A stretch of DNA of 64,000 nucleotides from Aedoeadaptatus coli (GTDB taxonomy: Bacteria > Bacillota > Clostridia > Tissierellales > Peptoniphilaceae): the NCBI RefSeq assembly GCF_900343085.1, contig NZ_OPYI01000004.1:83795-147794 (forward strand), read 5' to 3'. Positions 44,106 to 51,930 of the stretch are shown piece after piece. The position numbers and the translations under genes were made by a program. Within the stretch, counting starts at the first letter, position 1. Each line of letters opens with the position of its first letter. The notes under the pieces are model-generated. The model did not search any database. It saw only the letters and a list, made by a program, of their open reading frames with translations, and was not told where the DNA came from.

Positions 44106-45167
44106 ATGACTATTAAAAACACGATGAAAAAAATCGGCGTCGTCTGCTTGGCGGCGACGGTTCTCTTAACCGGTTGCGGCAAAAAAGATGTCGCCGCCAC
44201 GGTAAACGGCAAGCCCATCACCATCGAAGATTACGAACGGGAATACAAGATGCAGGCCCAACAAGCCATGGCTCAATACGGGGAAGATTTCCTCATGCAA
44301 AAGAGCCCCGACGGCAAACAAACCATGGGCGAAATCATGCGTCAAAACACCCTGGACAATTTGGTTCGCTTCGAAATCTACAAACAAGATGCCGAAGAAA
44401 AGGGCATTAAGATCACGGACAAAGACGTGGACGCAGAATACAAGAAAATGGTCGATATGTACGGCGGCGAAGAAAAATTACAAGACGCCTTAAAAGAAAA
44501 CAACTTAACCGCCGATCAAATGAGAGAATACATGAAGACCAACCTTCTCATGCAACAATACCAAGAAAAAATGCTGAAGGAATTGGAACCGACGGAAGAA
44601 GAACTGAAAAAGTACTACGACGGCCACAAAGACGAATTTAAAACCGCCGAAGCCAGCCACATTTTGGTTAAAACCAAAGAAGAAGCCGACGCCATTAAAA
44701 AAGAATTGGACGGCGGCGCCGACTTTGCGAAACTTGCCAAAGAAAAGAGCTTGGACACGGGAAGCGCACAAAACGGCGGCTCCCTGGGTCAATTCTCTCC
44801 CGGCCAAATGGTAAAGGAATTCGACGAAAAAGTATTCTCCATGAAGCCCGGCGAAATTTCCGATCCCGTGAAGACCCAATTCGGCTTCCACATCATTAAG
44901 CTTGAAAAGATCTCCAACGACTTCAAGGGCGCCAAAGACGCCGTAAAAGAAGCGGTCATTCAAGAAAAATTCAAGGAATACAACGACAAGCTCGAGAAAA
45001 AAGCCAAAGTAAAACGCACGGTGAACACGGCGAAAGACATTCCCGTAGAAGCACCGAAAAAAGCCGAAGCGCCCGCCGACAAGGCACAAGGCGAAAATGC
45101 CAAGGCACAAAACGCCCAAGCCAAAGGCAATGCCAATGCCAAGGACGCAAAGGAAGAAAAGAAGTAA
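44106..45167 (+). CDS. prsA: PrsA/SurA-type parvulin peptidyl-prolyl isomerase lipoprotein
   Basis: This 353-residue membrane-anchored foldase helps secreted proteins fold outside the membrane. A lipoprotein signal ends in LLTGC at about Cys24. A SurA-N-like helical domain (about 35-170) precedes a parvulin domain (about 175-275) with ASHILVKTKEEAD, GGSLGQFSPGQMV, and FGFHIIKLEKI. The final 50 residues are a Lys/Ala/Asn-rich low-complexity tail (KAQGENAKAQNAQ). ATG 44106 is favoured: AAAGGA lies 5 bases upstream, whereas ATG 44100 overlaps it. It ends at a terminator. Confidence 0.92.
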   Translation: MTIKNTMKKIGVVCLAATVLLTGCGKKDVAATVNGKPITIEDYEREYKMQAQQAMAQYGEDFLMQKSPDGKQTMGEIMRQNTLDNLVRFEIYKQDAEEKGIKITDKDVDAEYKKMVDMYGGEEKLQDALKENNLTADQMREYMKTNLLMQQYQEKMLKELEPTEEELKKYYDGHKDEFKTAEASHILVKTKEEADAIKKELDGGADFAKLAKEKSLDTGSAQNGGSLGQFSPGQMVKEFDEKVFSMKPGEISDPVKTQFGFHIIKLEKISNDFKGAKDAVKEAVIQEKFKEYNDKLEKKAKVKRTVNTAKDIPVEAPKKAEAPADKAQGENAKAQNAQAKGNANAKDAKEEKK

Positions 45168-45183
45168 ATCAATCCATGAAAGA

Positions 45184-45215
45184 AACAGCCTGTCTCAGGA
45201 CCGGGCTGTTTTTTA
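45184..45215 (+). terminator. Terminator after prsA
   Basis: Stem AACAGCC/GGCTGTT closing a partly paired inner region, followed by six T. Confidence 0.75.
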
Positions 45216-45287
45216 GTTGCCTTACGGAAACGGGGAAGGAAAAGGGCCTATAAATGGCTTCATTGGGCTAAAAAATCCTTTTTTAAC

Positions 45288-45316
45288 TAGACAAAGGCCG
45301 CCGTGAATAGTACAAT
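45288..45316 (+). promoter_or_regulatory. Promoter for mazG
   Basis: TAGACA (45288-45293) and TACAAT (45311-45316) are 17 bases apart, 23 bases before the mazG ATG. Confidence 0.65.
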
Positions 45317-45339
45317 AACAAAGGTAAAAGGGGGACGTC

Positions 45340-46620
45340 ATGGGAAAGTTACGAATTGTCGGTCTCGGTCCGACCAATGAAAAGGACCTTACGGTAAAAG
45401 CCTTGGAGGCCATTCACGACGAGTCGAAAAAATTTCTCAGGACGGAAGCACACGACGCAGTCGCGTATTTTCGCTCCCACCACATTCCTTACAAAAGCTA
45501 CGATTACCTCTACGAATCCCTGGATGATTTCGACGCCATCTACCGGGCCATCGCCGATGACCTTCTGGAGGCTTCGAAGAGCGAGGACATTACCTATTTC
45601 GTTCCCGGTCATCCCTTGATTGCGGAAAAGACGGTGGTCTATCTTTTGGAAAAGGACCCGAACATCGACATCGTCGACGGATTGAGCTTTATCGAGCCGG
45701 TACTGGCTTCGGTAAAAAAAGATCCCATCGACGGCCTGAAAATCATTAACGGCGACGACTTTACGGATCTGGATCTGGACGTGCACGTGGACACCATCGT
45801 GACCCAAGTGTACAATCAGCGGATCGTGCGGGAGTTGAAGCTGGCGCTGTCCGAGCTTTACGGCGACGAGCACGAGGTCTTCGTCCTCTCCCACGCCGGA
45901 CACGAGGCGAAAGCCTTTAGGGAGAAGCGGCCCGTGTACATGCTGGATCGCTTCGACGATTACGGCTACGAAACCAGCCTGTATATTCCCGCCACGGAGG
46001 CGTACAAAGATGTAAGGGATGTCGTACGGTTGATTCGACGGCTTCGCGGCCCCGAGGGCTGTCCCTGGGACGGGGAACAAACCCACGAGAGCATGAAGGC
46101 CCATTTAATCGAAGAAGCCTACGAAGCGGCCTATGCCATCGACTGCAAGGACGATTTCGCCATGGAAGAAGAACTGGGCGACGTCCTGTTTCAAGTCATT
46201 TTTCACGCCGAATTGGCGGCGCAAGAAGGCACATTTACTTTGGCGAGCCTCATCGAAGCCCTGGTGGAAAAAATGATCCGCCGTCACCCTCACGTCTTTA
46301 AAGGCGGTGCGAGTGATTGGGAGGGCATGAAATCGAAAGAGCGGGGCAGTCAAAGTTTGGGAGAAAAACTTCGCCACTACGAGGGCTTGCCGGCCCTGAT
46401 GCGGGGGCAGAAAACCGTGGCCCGTTTGCCGGAGGATGCACTGCGTTCCGAGGTTTTCGCGGACATGGACGAAGACAGCCGCCGAATCGTCGAAGGACTT
46501 ATAAAACTGTTGATCGATGCCGAACATGCGGGAATCGACGCGGAGAGCACCTTGGCCGCGGCCTTGGGCCGACTCACCGACGCTCTTTCCCATGAAGGCG
46601 ACGAAAATAAAAATTTTTAG
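45340..46620 (+). CDS. mazG: Tetrapyrrole methylase-like / MazG NTP pyrophosphohydrolase fusion (YabN-like)
   Basis: The 426-residue protein fuses an N-terminal tetrapyrrole-methylase-type domain (GLGPTNEKDLTVKALEAI near 8-25; PGHPLIAEKT near 88-97) with a C-terminal MazG domain. MazG starts at RGPEGCPWDGEQTH (near 235-248), with the metal-binding EEAYEA and EELGDVLFQVIFHAE helices near 265-290, and hydrolyses non-canonical or excess NTPs. It is about 60 residues shorter than B. subtilis YabN. The order mazG-hup-rqcP-divIC matches clostridia. ATG 45340 follows AAAGGGGG. Confidence 0.92.
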   Translation: MGKLRIVGLGPTNEKDLTVKALEAIHDESKKFLRTEAHDAVAYFRSHHIPYKSYDYLYESLDDFDAIYRAIADDLLEASKSEDITYFVPGHPLIAEKTVVYLLEKDPNIDIVDGLSFIEPVLASVKKDPIDGLKIINGDDFTDLDLDVHVDTIVTQVYNQRIVRELKLALSELYGDEHEVFVLSHAGHEAKAFREKRPVYMLDRFDDYGYETSLYIPATEAYKDVRDVVRLIRRLRGPEGCPWDGEQTHESMKAHLIEEAYEAAYAIDCKDDFAMEEELGDVLFQVIFHAELAAQEGTFTLASLIEALVEKMIRRHPHVFKGGASDWEGMKSKERGSQSLGEKLRHYEGLPALMRGQKTVARLPEDALRSEVFADMDEDSRRIVEGLIKLLIDAEHAGIDAESTLAAALGRLTDALSHEGDENKNF

Positions 46621-46629
46621 GAGGCTATG

Positions 46630-46908
46630 ATGAACAAATCTGAACTTATTTCCAATATTGCTGAAAAGAGCAACTTATCCAAAAAAGACGCTGAAAACGC
46701 ATTAAACGCTTTCTTGTCTTCCATCGAAGAAAGCTTGGCAGAAGGCGACAAAGTGCAATTAGTCGGTTTCGGTACCTTCGAAGTGCGCGATCGCAAAGCC
46801 CGCGAAGGCAGAAACCCGAGAAATCCGGAAGAAGTCATTAAGATTCCCGCATCGAAGGCTCCGGTCTTCCGCGCAGGCAAGGCCTTAAAAGAATCGGTCA
46901 ACAAATAA
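46630..46908 (+). CDS. hup: HU-family DNA-binding protein
   Basis: HU bends and compacts DNA as a dimer. The 92-residue protein matches throughout: NKSELISNIAEKSNLSKKDA at the N-terminus, VGFGTFEVRDRKAREGRNPR with the beta-arm (near 46-65), and IPASKAPVFRAGKALKE at the end. Two adjacent ATGs (46627 and 46630) are possible; 46630 has the better 5-base spacing from TAGGAGG and yields the usual MNKSEL start. It is 9 bases after mazG and ends at its own terminator. Confidence 0.96.
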   Translation: MNKSELISNIAEKSNLSKKDAENALNAFLSSIEESLAEGDKVQLVGFGTFEVRDRKAREGRNPRNPEEVIKIPASKAPVFRAGKALKESVNK

Positions 46909-46913
46909 TCCAC

Positions 46914-46937
46914 GGGCCCTGAAGGGCCCTTTTTTTA
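46914..46937 (+). terminator. Terminator after hup
   Basis: Stem GGGCCCT/AGGGCCC with a tight loop, then eight T. Confidence 0.8.
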
Positions 46938-46948
46938 AAGGAGAAGGC

Positions 46949-47197
46949 ATGCGCATCGACAAGTATTTGAAAAACGCACGAATCATCAAGCGCCGCACCG
47001 TGGCCAAGGAAGCTTGCGACGGCGGCCGCGTCACCATTAACGGCAAGACCGCCAAGGCCGGCGACGAAGTGGCCGTAGGCGACATCGTCGCGGTGCAATT
47101 CGGCAACCGCAGCCAAAAGCTGCGCGTTTTAGACATTAAGGACAATGTTCAGAAAAAAGGCGCCGAAGATCTCTACGAAATTCTTCTCGACGATTGA
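46949..47197 (+). CDS. rqcP: S4-domain RNA-binding protein RqcP (YabO/Hsp15-like)
   Basis: This 82-residue S4-domain protein begins MRIDKYLKNARIIKRRTVAK, the canonical S4 RNA-binding helix pair, followed by GGRVTINGKTAKAGDEVAVG. In B. subtilis YabO/RqcP binds stalled 50S subunits and assists alanine tailing by RqcH in ribosome quality control. Assignment rests on size, sequence and position before divIC. ATG 46949 follows AAAGGAGAAGGC. The sporulation genes yabP and yabQ normally between it and divIC are absent. Confidence 0.93.
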   Translation: MRIDKYLKNARIIKRRTVAKEACDGGRVTINGKTAKAGDEVAVGDIVAVQFGNRSQKLRVLDIKDNVQKKGAEDLYEILLDD

Positions 47198-47232
47198 AAA
47201 GATCGCCGAAACATGCGATACTAATAGTATCG
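47194..47232 (+). promoter_or_regulatory. Candidate divIC promoter overlapped by a perfect 17-base palindrome
   Basis: TTGAAA (47194-47199) and GATACT (47217-47222) are 17 bases apart. CGATACTA-A-TAGTATCG (47216-47232) is a perfect palindrome across the -10 box and ends just before the GAGGTGAG ribosome site of divIC. Confidence 0.5.
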
Positions 47233-47242
47233 AGGTGAGTGC

Positions 47243-47572
47243 ATGGCAAAGGAAAGAAAATTTCACAGAGTTCCCGTCAAAACGGCCCGCTTGGCGATTA
47301 TCGCCGTGGCCGTCCTTTGCGTGTTTATCAGTTTCGGAACGTGGAAGGAAACTCGCCAAAAAGAAGCCATTGTACGGGAAAATCGAACGAAGATCGAAAC
47401 CCGCACGAGAGAAATCAAGGAAACGGGCGCGGCCATTCGAAACAGCGACAGCTTGGAATTTGCGGAAAAAGTGGCCCGAGAAGATCTGGGCATGGTCAAG
47501 CCCCGGGAAGTGATTTACGTAGACAAGGAAAAAGATCGCACAAAAAGTATAAACGAGGAGGATACAAGGTAA
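47243..47572 (+). CDS. divIC: DivIC/FtsB-type septum formation protein
   Basis: The 109-residue bitopic protein has a basic N-terminus (AKERKFHRVPVKTAR), one membrane helix (LAIIAVAVLCVFISFGTW, about 17-34), a coiled-coil segment (QKEAIVRENRTKIETRTREI, about 39-58) and a short C-terminal domain ending in EFAEKVAREDLGMVKPREVI, the DivIC signature. It works with FtsL and DivIB at the division site. ATG 47243 follows GAGGTGAGTGC. The S1-domain gene begins three bases after its stop. Confidence 0.92.
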   Translation: MAKERKFHRVPVKTARLAIIAVAVLCVFISFGTWKETRQKEAIVRENRTKIETRTREIKETGAAIRNSDSLEFAEKVAREDLGMVKPREVIYVDKEKDRTKSINEEDTR

Positions 47573-47575
47573 TCT

Positions 47576-47986
47576 ATGGCAATTGAAGTAGGAGCTATTT
47601 TAGAAGGCGTGGTCACGGGCATCGTGAAATTCGGCGCATTCGTACAACTCGACGAGGATCACAACGGACTGGTACATATTTCGGAAATTTCCGATGAATA
47701 CGTCAAGGAAGTCTCGGATCATTTGTCCAAGGGGCAAAAAGTCAAGGTCAAAGTGCTCTCCATCGAAGACGGCGGAAAAATCGCCCTGAGCATGAAGCAG
47801 GCCCAACCGAAATCTGAACAACAAAAGCCCCTTCCCCAGGCGGTTCAACTAAACAGAGAAGTCCATAGATCCGATGCGTCCAGCTTCGACGACATGTTGA
47901 GCAAATTCATGAAGGTCAGCAATGAAAAGATTGAAAGCGCTAAGCAGCGTCGAAATGTAAGACAGGGTAAGACCAAGAGAAGATAA
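47576..47986 (+). CDS. S1 RNA-binding domain protein (YabR-like)
   Basis: The 136-residue protein has an S1/OB domain in residues 1-75 (VGAILEGVVTGIVKFGAFVQ, then NGLVHISEISDEYV and GQKVKVKVLSIED) and a basic, polar tail (AKQRRNVRQGKTKRR) likely to help RNA binding. YabR of Bacillus holds the same place between divIC and spoIIE/tilS; its role is not settled. spoIIE is absent from the expected place here. Terminator follows. Confidence 0.92.
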   Translation: MAIEVGAILEGVVTGIVKFGAFVQLDEDHNGLVHISEISDEYVKEVSDHLSKGQKVKVKVLSIEDGGKIALSMKQAQPKSEQQKPLPQAVQLNREVHRSDASSFDDMLSKFMKVSNEKIESAKQRRNVRQGKTKRR

Positions 47987-47991
47987 AGTAT

Positions 47992-48017
47992 GCGTCGCCG
48001 AGCGACGCTCTTTTTTT
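47992..48017 (+). terminator. Terminator after the S1-domain gene
   Basis: Stem GCGTCGC/GCGACGC with a three-base loop, then TCTTTTTTT. Confidence 0.85.
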
Positions 48018-48031
48018 GAACGGAGGCCTTT

Positions 48032-49315
48032 GTGGAAGATCTATTTGGTGGCATCATCCATGAAAACACAAGCGTCCTCGCGGCCTTCTCCGGCGGGCCG
48101 GATTCCGTGTATCTGCTCTATCTCCTGAAGGAGTATAAAAAGCATTGCCCCTTCGACTTAAAGGCGGCCCATTTGCATCACGGACTCAGGGAGACGGCGG
48201 ACAGGGACATGGCCTTTGCAATGGATATTTGCAACCGCTGGGACGTGCCCCTCATCGTGGAGCGGGCCGATGTGCTTGCCTACGCCCGAGAAAACAAATT
48301 GGGCACGGAAGAGGCCGGGCGCGAATTGCGCTACGACTTCTTTCGCCGCAACAAGGCACCGGGCGGGCGCATCGCCCTGGCCCACCACCTGGACGATCAG
48401 GTGGAGACCATGCTTCTCAGATTGATTCGGGGTACGGGCCTAAAGGGCATGGAAGGCATGAAGGTGCTGGAAGGGGATCTCTTTCGCCCCCTCCTCGCCA
48501 TGACGAAGGAAGAAATCTTATCGGCCCTCGCCGAAAAAAACATTCCCTATGTGGTGGACGAGACCAATCTCGAGCCCACCTATTCGAGAAACCGGGTGCG
48601 CCTTTCAATCGCCCCCGAGGCGGAGGCCATTAACCCGGCCTTTCGTCGCGCCATGGCGTCGTTTCGGACCATGGCGGAAGAAGACGAAAGCTATTTGGCG
48701 CGGGAGGCGGAAAAAATCTATAAGGCCCTTGCGACGGAAGAGAAGGGGATCGTCACCCTCGCGAGCGACGTGTTTCGCGCACCGGACGCTCTGCGCCGCC
48801 GGGCCTTTCGCCTGGCCGTCGAAAACGTAAAGGGCCATGTAAAAAACATGGGCTACGACCACATCGCCGCCATCGACGAACTGGAAAAAGCACAGACAGG
48901 CAAGGGGTTGGACCTTCCCGGGCTGCGCGTGGAAAAAACCTACGGCGGCATCACTTTTTTTATTCCCGAGGAAGAAAGCAAAACCAAGGACGAGGCCGTG
49001 TTAGTAGAAGGGAAGGCCGATTTTATGGGCCATCGCTTTTACCTGGGCGAGGGAGACGATTTTATTTACGTCAAGGATCCTTCCGCCGTCGTGATTCGCA
49101 CGAGGCGGCCCGGAGATGTCATACGCCTCAAGGTGGGCCGCAAGAAAGTAAAAGATGTATTTATCGATGCAAAGATCGATCGCAGACGGCGCGACCGCTG
49201 GCCCATCGTCACGGAGGCGGGGGAAGTGGTATGGGTCGTGGGACTCAGAAAAGCTGAAAGGCAGGAGGAAAAATCATGGCAGAAACTCGCGTGGATTCCA
49301 TTGAACGAGATGTAG
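48032..49315 (+). CDS. tilS: tRNA(Ile)-lysidine synthase
   Basis: TilS converts C34 of the CAU-anticodon tRNA(Ile) to lysidine so that it reads AUA. The 427-residue protein has the PP-loop AFSGGPDSVYLLYLL (near 17-31), HLHHGLRE (near 48-55), the GTEEAGRELRYDFF block and HHLDDQVETMLLRLIRGTGL (near 113-132), plus a C-terminal TilS domain with RTRRPGDVIRL. Start GTG 48032 follows CGGAGG. The 3' end overlaps hpt by 40 bases, a coupling often seen in Firmicutes. Confidence 0.95.
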   Translation: MEDLFGGIIHENTSVLAAFSGGPDSVYLLYLLKEYKKHCPFDLKAAHLHHGLRETADRDMAFAMDICNRWDVPLIVERADVLAYARENKLGTEEAGRELRYDFFRRNKAPGGRIALAHHLDDQVETMLLRLIRGTGLKGMEGMKVLEGDLFRPLLAMTKEEILSALAEKNIPYVVDETNLEPTYSRNRVRLSIAPEAEAINPAFRRAMASFRTMAEEDESYLAREAEKIYKALATEEKGIVTLASDVFRAPDALRRRAFRLAVENVKGHVKNMGYDHIAAIDELEKAQTGKGLDLPGLRVEKTYGGITFFIPEEESKTKDEAVLVEGKADFMGHRFYLGEGDDFIYVKDPSAVVIRTRRPGDVIRLKVGRKKVKDVFIDAKIDRRRRDRWPIVTEAGEVVWVVGLRKAERQEEKSWQKLAWIPLNEM

Positions 49316-49839
49316 CAGAAGTATTGGTGTCGAAGGAAGAGATTATGGCGGCGGTTGAGCGCATCGGCAAGGCCGTCACGGAAGATTTTCGCGGCGAAAG
49401 TTTAATCGTCATCGGCATTTTAAAAGGCGCCTTCGCCTTTATGGCGGATTTGATTCAGGCCATCGACCTTCCCATGGAAATCGACTTTATGGACGTCTCC
49501 AGCTACGGCACATCCACCACCTCCAGCGGCGAGGTGCGCATTTTAAAAGATCTGTCCACCACAGTGGAAGGCAAATCCGTCTTAATCGTGGAAGACATTG
49601 TGGACACGGGGCTCACCCTGAGCTATTTGACGAAAGTCATGGAAAGCCGCGGCGTGAAAAAAGTCGCCATCGCCACCTTACTTACCAAGCCTTCGCGCAG
49701 AGAGCGGGCGGTGAATGTGGATTATGTAGGCTACGAAGTGGCGGATAAATTTGTCGTGGGCTACGGCATCGACTTCGCGGAAAAATACAGAAATCTGCCC
49801 TATGTCGGCGTATTAAAGCCGGAAGTATACGAGAAATAA
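49276..49839 (+). CDS. hpt: Hypoxanthine(-guanine) phosphoribosyltransferase
   Basis: Hpt salvages hypoxanthine and guanine to IMP and GMP with PRPP. The 187-residue protein has the family blocks VIGILKGAFAFMADLIQAI (near 50-68), DFMDVSSYGTSTTSSGEVR (flexible loop, near 74-92) and the PRPP site IVEDIVDTGLTLSYL (near 107-121). ATG 49276 follows GGCAGGAGG inside the tilS end. The order tilS-hpt-ftsH is conserved across Firmicutes. Confidence 0.96.
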   Translation: MAETRVDSIERDVAEVLVSKEEIMAAVERIGKAVTEDFRGESLIVIGILKGAFAFMADLIQAIDLPMEIDFMDVSSYGTSTTSSGEVRILKDLSTTVEGKSVLIVEDIVDTGLTLSYLTKVMESRGVKKVAIATLLTKPSRRERAVNVDYVGYEVADKFVVGYGIDFAEKYRNLPYVGVLKPEVYEK

Positions 49840-49851
49840 GAGGCAAAATTA

Positions 49852-49860
49852 TGATATACT
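49852..49860 (+). promoter_or_regulatory. Extended -10 promoter for ftsH
   Basis: TGA precedes TATACT (49855-49860), 32 bases before the TTG start of ftsH. No clear -35. Confidence 0.5.
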
Positions 49861-49892
49861 GAAAGGTACGATAGAAAAGGAGGTTTGTACGA

Positions 49893-51800
49893 TTGAATAG
49901 AAAATGGAGCGGCGTAGCCTTTTATCTCGTGCTTCTCGGCATGCTGATTTTCGGCATCTACTTTATGAATCCGTCCCAACGTTCGACGGAAGAGATCAGT
50001 TACACGAAGCTCGTGGAAATGGTTCAAAAGAATCAGGTAAAATCCATCGACTTAAAAGGTTCGGAAGCTCTGGTTACCAAGAAAAATAAAGACGTCGTCC
50101 GGACGAATATTCCTCCGGTCATCGGCGATTCTTTTTACGAACAATACCTGAAGGGGCCCGTCGAAAAGGGCGAGATCGCTTTGTCATCCACGCCGGCTAA
50201 TCCCCAAGGACCCACCATCGCCAGTTTCCTGCCCACATTTTTGGTCATGCTCTTTATGGGCTATTTGTTCTTCAGCTTTATGCGCTCCCAACAAGGCGCC
50301 GGCGGCCGAATGATGAATTTCGGCAAGAGCAAGGCCCGGGTCATGGACGACGAAGAGACGAAAAAGATCACCTTTAAAGACGTGGCGGGCCTGAAAGAAG
50401 AAAAAGAAGAGCTCTCGGAAATCGTGGATTTCTTAAAGAGCCCCAATAAATTCGTTTCCATGGGCGCCAGGATTCCCAAAGGCGTGCTCCTCGTGGGCCC
50501 GCCGGGAACGGGGAAGACCTATCTCTCCAAATCCGTGGCCGGCGAGGCGAAAGTGCCTTTTTATATTATGAGCGGTTCCGACTTCGTTGAAATGTATGTA
50601 GGCGTCGGCGCAAGCCGCGTGCGGGATCTCTTTGAAACGGCAAAAAACAACGCGCCCTGCATTATTTTTATCGACGAAATCGACGCCGTGGGACGCAGAC
50701 GAGGCGCGGGCCTCGGCGGCGGCCACGACGAGCGTGAACAGACGCTGAATCAACTCCTCGTTGAAATGGACGGCTTCGGCACCAACGAAGGGGTCATCGT
50801 CATGGCGGCAACCAACCGCGCCGACATTTTGGACCCGGCCCTCTTGCGTCCCGGCCGCTTCGACCGCCAGATTTACGTGGGCCTTCCCGACGTGCGGGCG
50901 CGAAAAGAAATTTTAGAGCTCCACGGCAAGAAAAAGCCCCTGGCCGATGACGTGGACATGACCGTGGTGGCCAAGCGCACTGCGGGCTTTACCCCGGCGG
51001 ATCTGGAAAATCTCATGAACGAGTCGGCACTCTTGGCGGCTCGGGAAAATCTCAGGAAGATCCCCATGGCCATCGTCAACGAAGCCAGCATTAAAGTGGT
51101 GGCCGGTCCGGAAAAATCCAGCGCCGTCATTAAAGAAAAAGAGCGCAAGCTTACGGCGGTACACGAGGCGGGCCACGCCGTGGTCTCAAGAATGCTCCCG
51201 GGCTACGATTCGGTGCACATGATCACCATTATTCCCCGCGGGCGCGCCGGCGGCTTTACGGCCTTTCTGCCCGACGACGACATTATGCATTTCACGACGA
51301 AAACGGAAATGCAAAATGAATTGGTGAGCCTCTTAGGGGGACGAGTGGCGGAGGATTTGGTCCTCGGCGACATTTCCACCGGCGCCTCCAACGACATCGA
51401 GCGGGCCACGAAACTCGCCCGGGAAATGGTCACCACCTACGGCATGAGCGAAAAGATCGGCACCTTGACCTACGGCAGCGATTCCGATTCGGTTTTCGTC
51501 GCCCGGGACATGAGCCACACCAAGGATTATTCCGAGGAAGTGGCCGCCGAAATCGACGAAGAAATGCGCCGCTTTGTGGGCGATGCCTACAACAAGGCGA
51601 AAAATTTGTTGAAAGAAAATATGGACACCTTGCTGCGCGTTTCCGACGCCCTTCTGGATCGGGAAACCATTAGCGGCAAGGAATTCGAAATCCTCTTCAA
51701 CGGCGGCAGCCTCACCGATGATCCCTTGGGAACCGGCGAGCGCATCGAAAAAGACGATCTTTCCGAGGAAGCCTCGGAGGCCTTAAACGAAGAGAAGTAA
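49893..51800 (+). CDS. ftsH: ATP-dependent zinc metalloprotease FtsH
   Basis: FtsH is a membrane AAA+ protease hexamer that removes damaged membrane proteins and regulatory substrates. The 635-residue protein has two membrane segments (about 6-24 and 113-129) flanking an external domain. The AAA module has Walker [14 protein letters not shown] (near 202-214), Walker [13 protein letters not shown] and arginine-finger region LRPGRFDRQ. The zinc site HEAGH is near residue 425. Walker A is followed by YLSKS rather than the common LLAKA. Start TTG 49893 follows AAGGAGGT. Confidence 0.96.
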   Translation: MNRKWSGVAFYLVLLGMLIFGIYFMNPSQRSTEEISYTKLVEMVQKNQVKSIDLKGSEALVTKKNKDVVRTNIPPVIGDSFYEQYLKGPVEKGEIALSSTPANPQGPTIASFLPTFLVMLFMGYLFFSFMRSQQGAGGRMMNFGKSKARVMDDEETKKITFKDVAGLKEEKEELSEIVDFLKSPNKFVSMGARIPKGVLLVGPPGTGKTYLSKSVAGEAKVPFYIMSGSDFVEMYVGVGASRVRDLFETAKNNAPCIIFIDEIDAVGRRRGAGLGGGHDEREQTLNQLLVEMDGFGTNEGVIVMAATNRADILDPALLRPGRFDRQIYVGLPDVRARKEILELHGKKKPLADDVDMTVVAKRTAGFTPADLENLMNESALLAARENLRKIPMAIVNEASIKVVAGPEKSSAVIKEKERKLTAVHEAGHAVVSRMLPGYDSVHMITIIPRGRAGGFTAFLPDDDIMHFTTKTEMQNELVSLLGGRVAEDLVLGDISTGASNDIERATKLAREMVTTYGMSEKIGTLTYGSDSDSVFVARDMSHTKDYSEEVAAEIDEEMRRFVGDAYNKAKNLLKENMDTLLRVSDALLDRETISGKEFEILFNGGSLTDDPLGTGERIEKDDLSEEASEALNEEK

Positions 51801-51804
51801 AGGA

Positions 51805-51835
51805 AAAGCATTCGGGAAACCGAGTGCTTTTTTCA
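51805..51835 (+). terminator. Terminator after ftsH
   Basis: Eleven-pair stem AAAGCATTCGG/CCGAGTGCTTT with a GAAA loop, then a T-rich tail. Confidence 0.85.
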
Positions 51836-51862
51836 TTGGAAAAGGCATGGAGGAAATCGATG

Positions 51863-51891
51863 CAAAAAAAGAGCAAGCGATGTGCTTGCTC
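51863..51891 (-). terminator. Terminator of the M16C protease gene
   Basis: Perfect stem GAGCAAGC/GCTTGCTC with a five-base loop. Read on the minus strand it is followed by seven T, about 40 bases after the protease stop. Confidence 0.8.
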
Positions 51892-51930
51892 AATAAAGTC
51901 CGATTTCGAATCACTCGCTTCGAGCCTTTT

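Noticed and set aside
45040..45165. Lys/Ala-rich tail of PrsA, considered as a frameshift or repeat expansion
   Set aside because: The frame is intact to a stop followed by a terminator; such tails are common in lipoprotein foldases.
45349..46104. 251-codon open frame antisense to mazG
   Set aside because: Shadow of the methylase-like domain, with no start signal.
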